A DNA stretch of 64,000 bases from Azospirillum agricola (GCF_017876095.1 NZ_JAGINM010000001.1:124001-188000); one strand, 5' to 3'. Counted from the stretch's first letter, positions 8,712-17,833 are shown. Numbers and translations are program-made. Notes: generated from the letters alone by a model not told the origin.

Positions 8712-8723
8712 GGACGGCGGCCC
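8689..8723. terminator. bidirectional hairpin between ampG-like and catalase genes
   Basis: The arms GGGCCGCCGTCCC and GGGACGGCGGCCC have a 9-base loop and span the stop codon of the transporter gene. The two genes converge here, so it probably serves both. Confidence 0.6.
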
Positions 8724-8733
8724 GGAGCAGGGA

Positions 8734-9642
8734 TTACGCCTTGCTCTTGGTCTTGGTCGTCGTCTTGCCGGCACCCGGTCCGGCGCCGAGGTCGGCGCCG
8801 GTGACCGGATCGGCGGCGGGGTTGGACATGGTGCGGGCGGCGACCGCGTTGACGGCGGCCATCTCCTTGGCGGCCAGCTTCACCGACGGGGTGCCGTCGC
8901 CGCCGTTGACCGGGGCGTCGGTCGGCTTGACGTCGACATACTCCCACTGGGCGCCCTGGTTCCAGGGGCCGCGCGTGTCGCCCTCGCCCTGGCTCGTGTT
9001 GTAGTACTTGTCGGTGTATTCCGGCATGCCCGGCAGCTTGCCCGGCGGGAAGTTGTTCTCGATGGAATAGAGCGCCTTCTCGAAGCTCTTCTGGTGCGCG
9101 ATCTCGCGGGTCATCAGGAAGCCCAGCGCGTCCTTGACGCCGGGATCGGTGGTCAGGTTGATGAGCCGCTCATAGACGATCTTGGCGCGCGATTCGGCGG
9201 CGATGTTGGAGCGCAGGTCGCAGGTCGGGTCGCCGATGCTGTCGATGTAGCCGGCCGTCCACAGCTGCCCGGCCGAGTTCACCAGGGCCGGGCCGCCGCC
9301 GTAGAGCAGCGACAGGGTGTGGCTGCCCGACCCCTGCGTGATGGTGGCGTAGAGGTCGGCGGTCTCCTCCGACGCCTCGGCCAGCTTGCCCTTCACGCCC
9401 TTGGTCAGCATGGCGACGATCGAGCCGATGATCTCCAGATGGCTCAGCTCCTCCGTCGCGATGTCGATCAGCATGTCCTTGCGGCCCGGATCCTCGTCGG
9501 CCAGCCCCTGCGTGAAGTAGCGCATGGCGGCGGCCAGCTCGCCCTGCGGTCCGCCGAACTGCTCCAGCATCAGGCTGGCCAGCTGCGGGTTGGGCTCCGA
9601 CACGCGGACCGTGTACATCAAATTCTTGTTGTGCATGAACAT
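8734..9642 (-). CDS. manganese catalase
   Basis: This non-haem dimanganese catalase disproportionates hydrogen peroxide. The protein has 302 residues. The metal ligands line up with the known Lactobacillus enzyme: Glu35 (GPQGELAAAMRYF), Glu65 and His68 (EELSHLE), Glu150 (AAESRAK) and His183 (REIAHQKSF). The C-terminal 60 residues are a flexible Gly/Lys/Thr tail ending KTTTKTKSKA. The start at 9642 (MFMHNKNL) is preferred because GGGGGA lies about 8 bases upstream and the family begins here; the frame stays open to 9669. Neighbouring glutathione reductase supports a role in peroxide defence. Confidence 0.93.
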   Translation of the reverse strand: MFMHNKNLMYTVRVSEPNPQLASLMLEQFGGPQGELAAAMRYFTQGLADEDPGRKDMLIDIATEELSHLEIIGSIVAMLTKGVKGKLAEASEETADLYATITQGSGSHTLSLLYGGGPALVNSAGQLWTAGYIDSIGDPTCDLRSNIAAESRAKIVYERLINLTTDPGVKDALGFLMTREIAHQKSFEKALYSIENNFPPGKLPGMPEYTDKYYNTSQGEGDTRGPWNQGAQWEYVDVKPTDAPVNGGDGTPSVKLAAKEMAAVNAVAARTMSNPAADPVTGADLGAGPGAGKTTTKTKSKA

Positions 9643-9843
9643 ACGGAAAATCCCCCCTCTCGTGGGCATCGAGGATGCGGAGGATCCGGGACCGGACGGG
9701 CCGGCGGGCCAATGGGGCGGGCCATTGGGCGGACCGTTCCCGGATGCGCTTCCGGGGCCATCAACACGGCCGCTTTAGAAGCGTTCCAGAAAAGCGGCCC
9801 GTCCCGTCGCCTTATACCATAGGGGTCTTACACGATAGGGCAG

Positions 9844-11211
9844 TCAGAGGCTTTTGGTCTCCGGCGCCTTCTCGCGCATCAGCACGAACTCCTCGGCGGT
9901 GGAGGGGTGCAGCGCGATGGTGCGGTCGAAATCGCGCTTGGTGGCGCCGACGTTCAGCGCGATGCCCAGCGCCTGCATCATCTCCGGCGCGTCCATGCCC
10001 ATCATGTGGCAGCCGAGCACGCGGTCGCTCTCGCCGTCGACCACCAGCTTCATCAGCACGCGCTCGTCGCGGCCCGACATGGTGTGCTTCATCGGGCGGA
10101 AGCCGGCCTTGTAGATGTCGATCTTCGGGAATTTGGCGCGGGCCTGCGCCTCGGTCAGGCCGACGGTGCCGAGCGGCGGGATGGAGAAGACGGCCGTCGG
10201 CACGTTGTCGTAGCTGACGCTGGTCGGGTTGTCGTTGTAGAGCGTCTCGGCCAGCGCGCGGCCCTCGGCGATGGCGATCGGGGTCAGCGCCATGCGGTCG
10301 GTGACGTCGCCGATGGCGTAGATGTTGTCCACCGACGTGCGCGACTGGGCGTCGACCGGGATGGCCCCCTTGTCGTCGAGCGCGATGCCGACCGATTCGA
10401 GGCCGAGGTCCTTGGTGTTCGGCTTGCGGCCGGTGGCGGCCATGACGAGGCCGGCGGAATGCTGGCGCCCCATATGGTCGGTCAGGGTGTAGCCGCCCGG
10501 TCCCTGTTCGAGCTTCACCGGCTTGCAGCGGGAGATGATGGTGATGCCGCGCTTGCGCATCTCCTGGGCCAGCGCGATGCGGATGTCGTCGTCGAAGCCG
10601 TTCAGCAGCTCGTCGCCGCGGATCATCAGCGTCACCTCGGCGCCCAGCCCGCGGAAGATGCCGGCGAACTCGACCGCGATGTAGCCGCCGCCGAGGATCA
10701 GCACGGAATGCGGCAGCGTGGGCAGATGCAGCGCCTCGTTCGAGGTCGCGGCGTGCTCGATTCCCTCGATCGGCGGCAGCGACGGCCAGCCGCCGGTGGC
10801 GATCAGGATGTTGCGGGCGGTGTAGCGTCGGCCGGCCACCTCGACCGTGTGGCGGTCGACGATCCGGCCGTTGCCCTCGATCAGGGTGACGCCGGAATTC
10901 TTCAGCATGCTGATGTAGATGCCGTTCAGCCGGTCGATCTCGGCGTCCTTGCGGGCGATCAGGGTTTCCCAGTCGAAGGCCGGCGCGTGCGCGTCCCAGC
11001 CGTAGCCGCGCGAATCCTCGAAGCCGTCGCGGAACTGGGCGGCGTAGACCAGCAGCTTCTTCGGCACGCAGCCGCGGATCACGCAGGTGCCGCCGACCCG
11101 GCTGCCCTCGCAGATCGCCACCTTGGCGCCGTAGGACGCCGCGCGCCGGCTGGCGGCGACGCCGCCGGACCCCGCTCCGATGGTGAAGAGGTCGAAATCG
11201 AACTCGGCCAC
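9844..11211 (-). CDS. gor: glutathione-disulfide reductase
   Basis: This FAD-dependent enzyme reduces glutathione disulfide with NADPH in the cytoplasm. The 455-residue protein has the FAD-binding motif FTIGAGSGGVAASR (residues 9-22), the redox-active disulfide Cys43/Cys48 in GGTCVIRGCVPKK, a second nucleotide-binding glycine motif (LILGGGYIAVEFAG), the YAIGDV motif, and the C-terminal active-site HPSTAEE (His435). The CVIRGC spacing and the SGG in the FAD loop point to glutathione reductase rather than lipoamide dehydrogenase. It lies about 200 bases upstream of the catalase gene on the same strand. Confidence 0.9.
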   Translation of the reverse strand: MAEFDFDLFTIGAGSGGVAASRRAASYGAKVAICEGSRVGGTCVIRGCVPKKLLVYAAQFRDGFEDSRGYGWDAHAPAFDWETLIARKDAEIDRLNGIYISMLKNSGVTLIEGNGRIVDRHTVEVAGRRYTARNILIATGGWPSLPPIEGIEHAATSNEALHLPTLPHSVLILGGGYIAVEFAGIFRGLGAEVTLMIRGDELLNGFDDDIRIALAQEMRKRGITIISRCKPVKLEQGPGGYTLTDHMGRQHSAGLVMAATGRKPNTKDLGLESVGIALDDKGAIPVDAQSRTSVDNIYAIGDVTDRMALTPIAIAEGRALAETLYNDNPTSVSYDNVPTAVFSIPPLGTVGLTEAQARAKFPKIDIYKAGFRPMKHTMSGRDERVLMKLVVDGESDRVLGCHMMGMDAPEMMQALGIALNVGATKRDFDRTIALHPSTAEEFVLMREKAPETKSL

Positions 11212-11354
11212 TGCCGTCTCCTTCCGCTCCGCAAAGTCTGGCGCCCCGGCTTGGGCTCTCTGGCGGGGCGGGCGGAGTGTTCCGCATTCCGCCGGGCCTG
11301 TCGAGGGGGCGGGGAGGGATATGGGGTGCGGTGCCGTGGATGCGAAGCGGCGGA

Positions 11355-11873
11355 TCAGCGCAGCAGCATGTCCTGGACGAGCACTTGACGCACCTTCAGC
11401 GGCCGCATCGCCTTGTCGGCGGCGAAGCGCAGGGCGTCCTTGATGTAGTGCGTGCCGTCCGGACCGCGCAGCTCGTCGGGCGCGACGTCGAGCATCCGCA
11501 GATTCATGGCGTCGGCGATGCGCGGCAGGTGGGGCTTGACGCTGTCGAGCGGGATGGAGGGATCCAGTTCCAGCACGGCGCGGACGCGCAGCTCGCGCAG
11601 GCGCCTGCCGTCGCTCAGGGTGAAGTTCATCGTCGGCAGGGTGGCGTAGGTGGCGACCGCCGCCTCCGCTCCGGCCGGGGGCCGCGCGGCGGAGCCGGTG
11701 CCCGTGTGGGCGGTGGCCGGCTTCAGCATCAGGGCGCCGCCGGCCCCGGCGGCGGCCAGCGTCACCAGCAGGCCGAGCAGGACAACGACGATCTTGTTGC
11801 CGATCCGGTCGGGTTCCGACGCGGGGTCGGCTGTCGCACCGCTGGCCATGTCACTCGTCGCCGCCTTCGCCAT
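11355..11873 (-). CDS. FliL-like single-pass membrane protein (second copy)
   Basis: This 172-residue protein has one membrane helix (about residues 28-48), a linker and a FliL-like C-terminal domain (TLPTMNFTL, RAVLELDP, LPRIADAMNLRML and VLVQDMLLR at the end). It shares layout and several motifs with the gene at 3097-3558, but the sequences have diverged well beyond recent duplication. The frame is open to 12071; the ATG at 11873 (MAKAATSD) gives a normal cytoplasmic N-terminus. No flagellar gene is adjacent, so the role is unknown. The family call is by pattern. Confidence 0.6.
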   Translation of the reverse strand: MAKAATSDMASGATADPASEPDRIGNKIVVVLLGLLVTLAAAGAGGALMLKPATAHTGTGSAARPPAGAEAAVATYATLPTMNFTLSDGRRLRELRVRAVLELDPSIPLDSVKPHLPRIADAMNLRMLDVAPDELRGPDGTHYIKDALRFAADKAMRPLKVRQVLVQDMLLR

Positions 11874-12160
11874 GACGCCCACCACCCTCTTTCGGATGAG
11901 GGTAGAGGGCCGAAAGTGGGGCGTCAAATATCGGTATTTTACGCTGTTTCGATGCGCCGGGAGCCCGGCGGCGACCCACGCCGCCGGCGCAACCCTGCCA
12001 TCCGCCCACGGTCGTTCCGGGTGGAAGCCTCTTCCACAGCGGAGCCCGGCCGTATAATGCTGGCTGTCCATTCAGTTCGGCATTCTCCGTACCTGATCGG
12101 GTGCGGGCGGCGCCGGCGTTCACGCGGTGACGGGCAGGGGCGGAAGGCGAGGGCATCGGT

Positions 12161-13309
12161 ATGAGCGACAGCAGCAAGCGGCCGGCGGCCGTCCACCCCT
12201 CGACGGCGGCGATCGGCGACTGGACCGACACCTATTTCCGCCGCACCAAGGAGGCCGTCGGCAAGTTCGGCGACAAGCAGGTGACCTACGCCATCTTCAT
12301 GCGCCGCCCGGTGGTCTGCGCCCCCCGGCTGGCGCTGGAATGGCTGGAGGCGGTGGCGCGCGAGCGCGGCTTCACGGTCGACATCCAGCTCAATTTCCCG
12401 GAGGGCAAGTGGGTCGGCGCCGGCGAACCGATCCTCTACGTCACCGGCTCCTTCTACCATCTGGTCGATACCGAGACGATCCTGCTTCAGAAGCTGGGGC
12501 CGGCCTGCGTCGCCGCCTACAACGCCTTCACCATGTGCGCCGACCTGCCCAAGGTCGCCTTCCTCGCCATGGACGCCCGCCATTGCGCCGGCACCGAGAT
12601 GGCCGAGACGATGGCCTACGCCGCCTCGGTCGGCTCCGACCGCGCCAAGCGCAAGGTCGGCGCCAAGGGCTTCGTCGGCAACGCCACCGACGCCACCGCG
12701 CATTTCTTCGGACAGGCCAAGGGCATGGGCACCATGCCGCACGCGCTGATCGGCTACGCCGGCTCCACCGTGCGCGCGGCGGAGATGTTCCACGAGACCT
12801 TCCCCGACCTGCCGCTGACCGTGCTGGTCGATTATTTCGGGCGCGAGATCACCGACGGTCTGGAGGTCTGCCGCCGCTTCCCCGAACTGGCCGCCCAGGG
12901 CAAGCTGACCCTGCGGCTGGACACGCCGGGCGGCCGCTTCGTGGAGGGGCTCGACCCGCCGGGCTCCTACGCGGTGCTGGAACGCCACGCGCCGCATTCG
13001 ATCCGCGGCTACCGCGACGAGACGCAGCTCCGCTACCTGATCGGCACCGGCGTCTCGGCGGCGGCGATCCATTACGTGCGCGAGCGGCTGGACGAGGCCG
13101 GCTTCCCGGCGGTGAAGATCGTCGCGAGCAGCGGTTTCGGCCCGGCGAAGTGCCGCCTGATGGCGGAGGCCAACGCCCCCGTGGACATCATCGGCACCGG
13201 CAGCTACCTGCCCGAACGCTGGACCGAGACCTACGCCACCGCCGACATCATCGAGTATGACGGCGAGAAGCGCGTGAAGGTCGGCCGCGAGTTCCTGTTC
13301 CGGCGCTGA
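12161..13309 (+). CDS. nicotinate phosphoribosyltransferase-like enzyme
   Basis: This 382-residue protein resembles the nicotinate phosphoribosyltransferase/quinolinate phosphoribosyltransferase fold, which makes nicotinate mononucleotide from nicotinate and PRPP in NAD salvage. Supporting stretches are TDTYFRRTKEAV at the N-terminus, YVTGSFYHLVDTETILLQKL near residue 100, MDARHCAGTEMAE, a GNATDATAHFFG loop, LVDYFGREI, a TLRLDTPGGRF strand and IIGTGSYLP near the C-terminus (the PRPP-phosphate binding end). It is shorter than some bacterial PncB proteins and fits the short proteobacterial subgroup. GGAAGGCGAGGG precedes the ATG. It is monocistronic. Confidence 0.8.
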   Translation: MSDSSKRPAAVHPSTAAIGDWTDTYFRRTKEAVGKFGDKQVTYAIFMRRPVVCAPRLALEWLEAVARERGFTVDIQLNFPEGKWVGAGEPILYVTGSFYHLVDTETILLQKLGPACVAAYNAFTMCADLPKVAFLAMDARHCAGTEMAETMAYAASVGSDRAKRKVGAKGFVGNATDATAHFFGQAKGMGTMPHALIGYAGSTVRAAEMFHETFPDLPLTVLVDYFGREITDGLEVCRRFPELAAQGKLTLRLDTPGGRFVEGLDPPGSYAVLERHAPHSIRGYRDETQLRYLIGTGVSAAAIHYVRERLDEAGFPAVKIVASSGFGPAKCRLMAEANAPVDIIGTGSYLPERWTETYATADIIEYDGEKRVKVGREFLFRR

Positions 13310-13315
13310 CGCGCT

Positions 13316-13338
13316 CCCTCTCCCGCCTTGGGAGAGGG
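13316..13338. terminator. bidirectional hairpin
   Basis: The perfect arms CCCTCTCCC and GGGAGAGGG have a 5-base loop and lie between the convergent phosphoribosyltransferase and ferredoxin genes. Confidence 0.65.
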
Positions 13339-13345
13339 CCTTCCA

Positions 13346-13678
13346 TCACCGGCTCAGCACCATGACCAGCCGTTCCACCGGAACGTTGCTGGTCAGGTGC
13401 TGGTCGACGATCTCGTCGATGTCCTCGGGCGTTTCCGGGCGGTACCAGATGCCTTCCGGATAGACCACCATCAGCGGCCCGGCCGAGCAGAAGCCGAGGC
13501 AGCCGGTCATCGCCATGCCGACGTCGATCAGCCCACGGGCCTGGATCTTCTGGTCGAGCCGCTGCCACAGCGGGTGGGCGTTCTTCGCCCCGCAGCTTCC
13601 GCGTGGATGGCCGGGCGGGCGCTGCTGGGCGCAGCAGAAGACGTGGTGCCGGAAGGTCGGCGGCAGGTCGAGCGGCAT
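13346..13678 (-). CDS. thioredoxin-like [2Fe-2S] ferredoxin
   Basis: This 110-residue protein carries the cysteine pattern of thioredoxin-like ferredoxins: a pair near the N-terminus (HHVFCCAQQR then GSCG) and a second pair TGCLGFC in the middle, followed by YPEGIWYRPETPEDIDEIV. These soluble proteins carry one [2Fe-2S] cluster and shuttle electrons; the partner here is unknown. The start at 13678 is the best fit to the family length; GGAG lies about 10 bases upstream. The egtB gene lies immediately upstream on the same strand with a 99-base gap. Confidence 0.82.
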   Translation of the reverse strand: MPLDLPPTFRHHVFCCAQQRPPGHPRGSCGAKNAHPLWQRLDQKIQARGLIDVGMAMTGCLGFCSAGPLMVVYPEGIWYRPETPEDIDEIVDQHLTSNVPVERLVMVLSR

Positions 13679-13777
13679 CGGGCATGCTCCATGGCCATAA
13701 TATTTTTATGGATAATGCCCGATTTGTGCGTTGCGGCAAGCCTTTTGTAATCGTTCCAAATCCGACGGGAGCGTCTC

Positions 13778-15094
13778 TCAGGCGTCCTCGGCGAGCCGGA
13801 ATCCGGTGAAGGACAGGCGCATGTCCGGCCGCAGGTAGTGGCGCGTCCATGGCCCGGCATGGTCGAAGGGCGTGACGCAGCTTCCGCCGCGCAGCACCAT
13901 GCGGTTGCTCATGAAGCGGCCATGGACGGCTTCGTCCAGCCCCTCGGGCTGGCGGTAGCCGGGGTAGGGCGCGAAGGCGCTGCGCGTCCATTCCCACACG
14001 TCGCCGCACATCTGCCACGGCCCCTTGCCGTGGTAGGAGCCGGCGCGCGGGTGGCGGTAGCCGGTGCCGAGCAGATTGCCCATGCCCTCGCAGCGGGCGG
14101 CGACGGTTTCCCATTCCGCCTCGACCGGCAGGCGCTTGCCGGCCCAGCGGGCGAAGGCGTCGGCCTCGTACCAGCTCACATGGCAGACCGGCTCGTTGGG
14201 GTCGAGCGGCCGCTGGCCGTGCAGGGTGAAGATCTGCCACGCGCCCTCGCGCCGCTCCCAATAGAGCGGGGCGCTCCAGCCTTCGGCGCGCAGGGTCTCC
14301 CAGCCGTCGGCCATCCACAGCGACCGTTCGCCGTAGCCTCCGGCCTCGACGAAGGCGCGGAACTCGCCGCAGGACACCGGGCGGGCGGCCAGCCGGAAAG
14401 GCTTGAGGAAGACCTGGTGGCGGGGGCTTTCATGGTCGAAGCCGGGCTGCGGCTCGGCCCGGCCGACCTCGACCAGCCCGCCGGAATGCTCGACCCAGGC
14501 GTCGGGCGGGGTGCCGCCGCCGACATGGTCCGGCGCGCTCTCGTAGGCCGGGTGCAGCGGGTTGCACCAGAAGGCGTGCTTGATGTGGGTCAGCAGCCGC
14601 TCCTGGTGGCGCCGCTCATGGGCGATGGCGATGTTGATGTGCTCGGCGACGCTGTCGAACAGCCCGTCCTCGGCGGCGTCGATCAGATGGAGCACGGCGC
14701 CGTTCACATGGTCGCGGTACCGCATGATGTCGGCGGCCGACGGCCGCGACAGCAGCCGCAGGGCGGGCGCGCGGACAGGCTTGCCGCCCGGCCCGCCGCT
14801 GTGGCCCTCGATGCGCTCGTCGCGGGCCTGGAACAGGTCGAGGAAGTGGGGATCGTAGGGCCGGTAGCCGGGGCTGAACGGGATCAGGACGGTCGTCTCG
14901 AACAGCCAGGTGGTGTGGGCGAGATGCCATTTGGCCGGAGCGCCGTCGGCCACCGACTGGATCATCAGATCCTCGGGCGACAGCGGGGCGACGAGCTCGG
15001 CGGTGCGGCCGCGCGCCTTCTGGAACCGGCTGGTCAAGGACCGCCGGCGGTCGCTTCCGGCGTCGAGCGAATCGGCGAGATGGGTGTCGGGCAC
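13778..15094 (-). CDS. egtB: ergothioneine biosynthesis sulfoxide synthase EgtB
   Basis: EgtB is a non-haem iron enzyme that joins a thiol to hercynine in ergothioneine synthesis. The 438-residue protein has the expected two domains: an N-terminal DinB-like four-helix part with the three-histidine iron site (His60 in WHLAHTTWLFE, His159 and His163 in HERRHQE), and a C-terminal formylglycine-generating-enzyme-like part (HVSWYEADAFARWAGKRLPVEAEWE, GDVWEWTRS, VLRGGSC and a FTGFRLAED end). The hercynine-forming methyltransferase egtD, often adjacent, is not seen in the window. Thiol-donor preference cannot be read from sequence. Confidence 0.92.
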   Translation of the reverse strand: MPDTHLADSLDAGSDRRRSLTSRFQKARGRTAELVAPLSPEDLMIQSVADGAPAKWHLAHTTWLFETTVLIPFSPGYRPYDPHFLDLFQARDERIEGHSGGPGGKPVRAPALRLLSRPSAADIMRYRDHVNGAVLHLIDAAEDGLFDSVAEHINIAIAHERRHQERLLTHIKHAFWCNPLHPAYESAPDHVGGGTPPDAWVEHSGGLVEVGRAEPQPGFDHESPRHQVFLKPFRLAARPVSCGEFRAFVEAGGYGERSLWMADGWETLRAEGWSAPLYWERREGAWQIFTLHGQRPLDPNEPVCHVSWYEADAFARWAGKRLPVEAEWETVAARCEGMGNLLGTGYRHPRAGSYHGKGPWQMCGDVWEWTRSAFAPYPGYRQPEGLDEAVHGRFMSNRMVLRGGSCVTPFDHAGPWTRHYLRPDMRLSFTGFRLAEDA

Positions 15095-15243
15095 GGGCGG
15101 ATCCCTCCAGGATCAAGGCGTTTTCCCCAGTGTGACGCAACAGTGCGCCGCAACCGCGCACAGGGGGAATGCACGCTTTGGGGGAGGCCGCTACGCCGCA
15201 ATTGCGCGGTGTCCTTCCCTCCGCCGGGCCCTTTGCCTTCCGG

Positions 15244-16224
15244 TCAGGCCCGTTCGCGCAACACCGGTCCGGCGCCCTCCTCGGTCAGGGCGCGGGGCAG
15301 CTTGAAGGTGATGCTCTCGGTCGCCGTGCGCAGCTCCTCCACCGTCACCGCGAAACGGGCGCGGGCGGCGTCGAGGACCTCCTCGACCAGCACCTCGGGG
15401 GCGGAGGCGCCGGCGGTGATGCCCAGCCGTTGGACGCCCTCCAGCGCCGTCCAGTCGATGTCAGCGGCGCGCTGGACGAGCTGCGCCCGCGGGCAGCCGT
15501 GGGTCTTCGCCACCTCGACCAGCCGCTTGGAGTTCGACGAGTTCGGCGCGCCCAGCACCAGCAGCGCCTCCACCTTGGGGGCGATCGCCTTGACCGCCGC
15601 CTGCCGGTTGGTGGTGGCGTAGCAGATGTCCTCCTTCTTCGGCCCGGCGATGGCCGGGAAGCGGGCCTGGAGCGCCGCCAGGATTTCCGACGTCTCGTCG
15701 ACCGACAGGGTGGTCTGGGTGGCGAAGGCGAGATTGCCGGGGTCGGCGACCTCCAGCGTGGCGACGTCGGCGACCGTCTCGACCAGCACGACGGCGCCCT
15801 CGGGCAGCTGCCCCATGGTGCCGATGACCTCCGGATGGCCGGCGTGGCCGATCAGCACGATCTGCTTGCCCTCATCGAAATGGCGCTCGGCCTCGCGGTG
15901 GACCTTGCTGACCAGCGGACAGGTGGCGTCGAGGTAGAACAGCCCGCGCGCCTCGGCCGCCTGCGGCACCGACTTCGGCACGCCGTGGGCCGAGAAGACC
16001 ACCGGCACGCCGTCGGGCACCTGGGTCAGCTCGTCGACGAAGACGGCGCCCTTGGCCTCCAGGCTCTGCACGACGAAGCGGTTGTGGACGATCTCGTGCC
16101 GCACGTAGACGGGCGGGCCGTAGCGGTCGAGCGCCGTCTCGACGATCTGGATCGCGCGGTCGACGCCGGCGCAGAAGCCGCGCGGGGCGGCGAGGAGGAT
16201 CGTCAGGGGTGCTGGGTTCGTCAT
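15244..16224 (-). CDS. ispH: 4-hydroxy-3-methylbut-2-enyl diphosphate reductase
   Basis: This is the last step of the MEP pathway: it reduces HMBPP to isopentenyl and dimethylallyl diphosphate with a [4Fe-4S] cluster. The protein has 326 residues. The three cluster cysteines are Cys18 ([11 protein letters not shown]), Cys102 (DATCPLV) and Cys200 ([11 protein letters not shown]). Substrate histidines sit in [15 protein letters not shown] and GHAGHPEV, and the SNS motif is in [11 protein letters not shown]. It is transcribed alone, divergently from the lipoprotein gene at 16351. Confidence 0.96.
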   Translation of the reverse strand: MTNPAPLTILLAAPRGFCAGVDRAIQIVETALDRYGPPVYVRHEIVHNRFVVQSLEAKGAVFVDELTQVPDGVPVVFSAHGVPKSVPQAAEARGLFYLDATCPLVSKVHREAERHFDEGKQIVLIGHAGHPEVIGTMGQLPEGAVVLVETVADVATLEVADPGNLAFATQTTLSVDETSEILAALQARFPAIAGPKKEDICYATTNRQAAVKAIAPKVEALLVLGAPNSSNSKRLVEVAKTHGCPRAQLVQRAADIDWTALEGVQRLGITAGASAPEVLVEEVLDAARARFAVTVEELRTATESITFKLPRALTEEGAGPVLRERA

Positions 16225-16350
16225 GCCGGTTCAAATCCGCGGTTGCGAAAATCGGTCACAGGAAACAAAGCGGTCGCATGGCCTTGTGCCGGTTAAGCTG
16301 GATCTCTAAAGTCGCGGGCCAACGATCCGATAACCGATCAGGCCGAACCG

Positions 16351-16929
16351 ATGGACCGCCGCGACCGTAATATAGGAACCCCCGCCTGGAAAGGCCCGCT
16401 GTCCGTTGGCGCCCTGGCGCTGGCCGGGCTGACGCTGGCCGGCTGCGGCGGCATGGGGCTGGGACCGAAGGATCCGGCGGAGTCGGCGCTCGCCTGCCCG
16501 AAGGTGTCGATCATCCGCGACCTGTCGGAGGTGACCGCCTTCCGGCCCGGCGGGCGCGACCTGACCGACCTGGAATCGCGCGCGGCGTTGGTCGATTTCG
16601 CCGGCAACTGCGAATACGCCAGCGACGGCGTGACGGTGAACGTCAACGTCTATCTGGTGGCCGAGCGCGGCCCGGCGCTGAAGGGCGACACCGCCAAGTA
16701 CACGTATTTCGTCGCGCTGGCCAAGCCGGACGACACGCTGGTGTCGAAGGCCTATTTCGACACCGACGTGACCTTCCCCAGCGGCCAGCCGCGCGCCGGC
16801 ACCAAGGAGGAGCTGGCCCCGAAGATCCCGCTGCCCAAGGACGCCAACGCCAAGGATTGGAAGGTCTATCTGGGATTCCAGCTGACGCCGGAGCAGTTGA
16901 ACTTCAACCGCACCCAGATGAAGAAGTGA
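16351..16929 (+). CDS. conserved lipoprotein of unknown function
   Basis: This 192-residue protein has a polar N-terminus, a hydrophobic stretch and lipobox LAGC (about Cys32), so it should be lipid-anchored in the periplasm. The mature part has the conserved-looking segment CPKVSIIRDLSEVTAFRPG, then an ALVDFAGNCEY motif and beta-rich segments (VNVNVYLVAERGP, YTYFVALAKPD, KVYLGFQLTPEQLN). It looks like a small all-beta envelope protein; I do not recognise a named family. It is monocistronic and ends at a strong bidirectional hairpin. Confidence 0.75.
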   Translation: MDRRDRNIGTPAWKGPLSVGALALAGLTLAGCGGMGLGPKDPAESALACPKVSIIRDLSEVTAFRPGGRDLTDLESRAALVDFAGNCEYASDGVTVNVNVYLVAERGPALKGDTAKYTYFVALAKPDDTLVSKAYFDTDVTFPSGQPRAGTKEELAPKIPLPKDANAKDWKVYLGFQLTPEQLNFNRTQMKK

Positions 16930-16959
16930 TCTGGCGCTGGTTGCCATAGGACGTGTGGA

Positions 16960-16992
16960 GTGGTGCCGGGTGTGCAACGACCCCGGCACCAC
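16960..16992. terminator. bidirectional hairpin
   Basis: The perfect 11-base arms GTGGTGCCGGG and CCCGGCACCAC lie between the convergent lipoprotein and tail-like genes. Confidence 0.75.
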
Positions 16993-16999
16993 CGTCTTG

Positions 17000-17833
17000 T
17001 CAGGACAACAGCGAGGCTGTGAAGAACGTCGCCACCGACGTTCCGTCCAAGACGCCGTTGGTGACAATGGTGTTCAACACATGCAACTCGGCGTAATCCG
17101 TGCTGCCGTTGAAGTGGGCGATGGTGGTTGCCGCTGCATAGGTCAGTGTCGAGATTGGCGTCAAGGCGCGGCATTGGACAATAATGCCTCCATTAATGAA
17201 CAATCCTGCATAGAGCGACCCGCCGATGTTGCAATTCATCATCACTTGCCCGTGCAGCAGGTAATACCCGGCTTTGGCCGGCTGGAAGCGCGATGTCGAG
17301 GTGTCGAACGCATCGCCAACGTTGAAATCCGTTGCGGACAGCTCGACCTTCGCCCACACGTTGCTGGTGATGCCCGACTGGCCAACGCCATTCCGATGGG
17401 CGCGTGTGGCGATGATGGGCCTTGCTGCCGTCGTCTGGTCGTAAAAAGAACGTTCGTCGACAAGGTTGTGATTGGAGATCGCGGTCGTGGTGTTTTGAAG
17501 GAACACCTGCGCGACCGGAAGGGTGCCGACCGGGATCGCCGGCGGTGTAAGGCTGTCGGCGATGCCCGTGACGATGGAGGCAACGCCGGTCGCGCGATCA
17601 ATCACCACGCGGTCGATGCGGAAGCCCGAAGCCGGCGGAGCGAAGGGGCCGACGTTCTGCGCGTTGACCTCGGTCAGGGTCGTGCCGCTCAGCAGATGGC
17701 CCGGATCCAGCGCCAGCGTCAGGTTGGGCGTCACCTGCGCGTGGGGGGCGAAGGGGCCGACGATGCGCTGGGCCACCGCCCAGTTGGCGGTGGACTGCGA
17801 CAGGTCGGTCGGGTTGAAGGTCTGGACGGCCAT
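17000..17833 (-). CDS. phage tail/fibre-like protein
   Basis: This 277-residue protein has no signal peptide. The N-terminal part (VAQRIVGPFAPHAQVTP, LTEVNAQNVGPFAPP, FRIDRVVIDRATGVASIVTG, IPVGTLPVAQVFLQ) resembles baseplate- or tail-associated proteins that bind saccharides. The C-terminal 115 residues (WAKVELSATDFNVGDAFD, SRFQPAKAGYYLLHGQV, YAGLFINGG, and AELHVLNTIVTNG) resemble the trimeric C1q/TNF-like jelly-roll at the tip of many tail fibres. Base composition is visibly lower in GC than neighbouring genes and codon use is less biased, suggesting transfer. No other phage gene lies nearby. The start at 17833 follows GGAGAG; the frame is open to 17974. Confidence 0.55.
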   Translation of the reverse strand: MAVQTFNPTDLSQSTANWAVAQRIVGPFAPHAQVTPNLTLALDPGHLLSGTTLTEVNAQNVGPFAPPASGFRIDRVVIDRATGVASIVTGIADSLTPPAIPVGTLPVAQVFLQNTTTAISNHNLVDERSFYDQTTAARPIIATRAHRNGVGQSGITSNVWAKVELSATDFNVGDAFDTSTSRFQPAKAGYYLLHGQVMMNCNIGGSLYAGLFINGGIIVQCRALTPISTLTYAAATTIAHFNGSTDYAELHVLNTIVTNGVLDGTSVATFFTASLLS

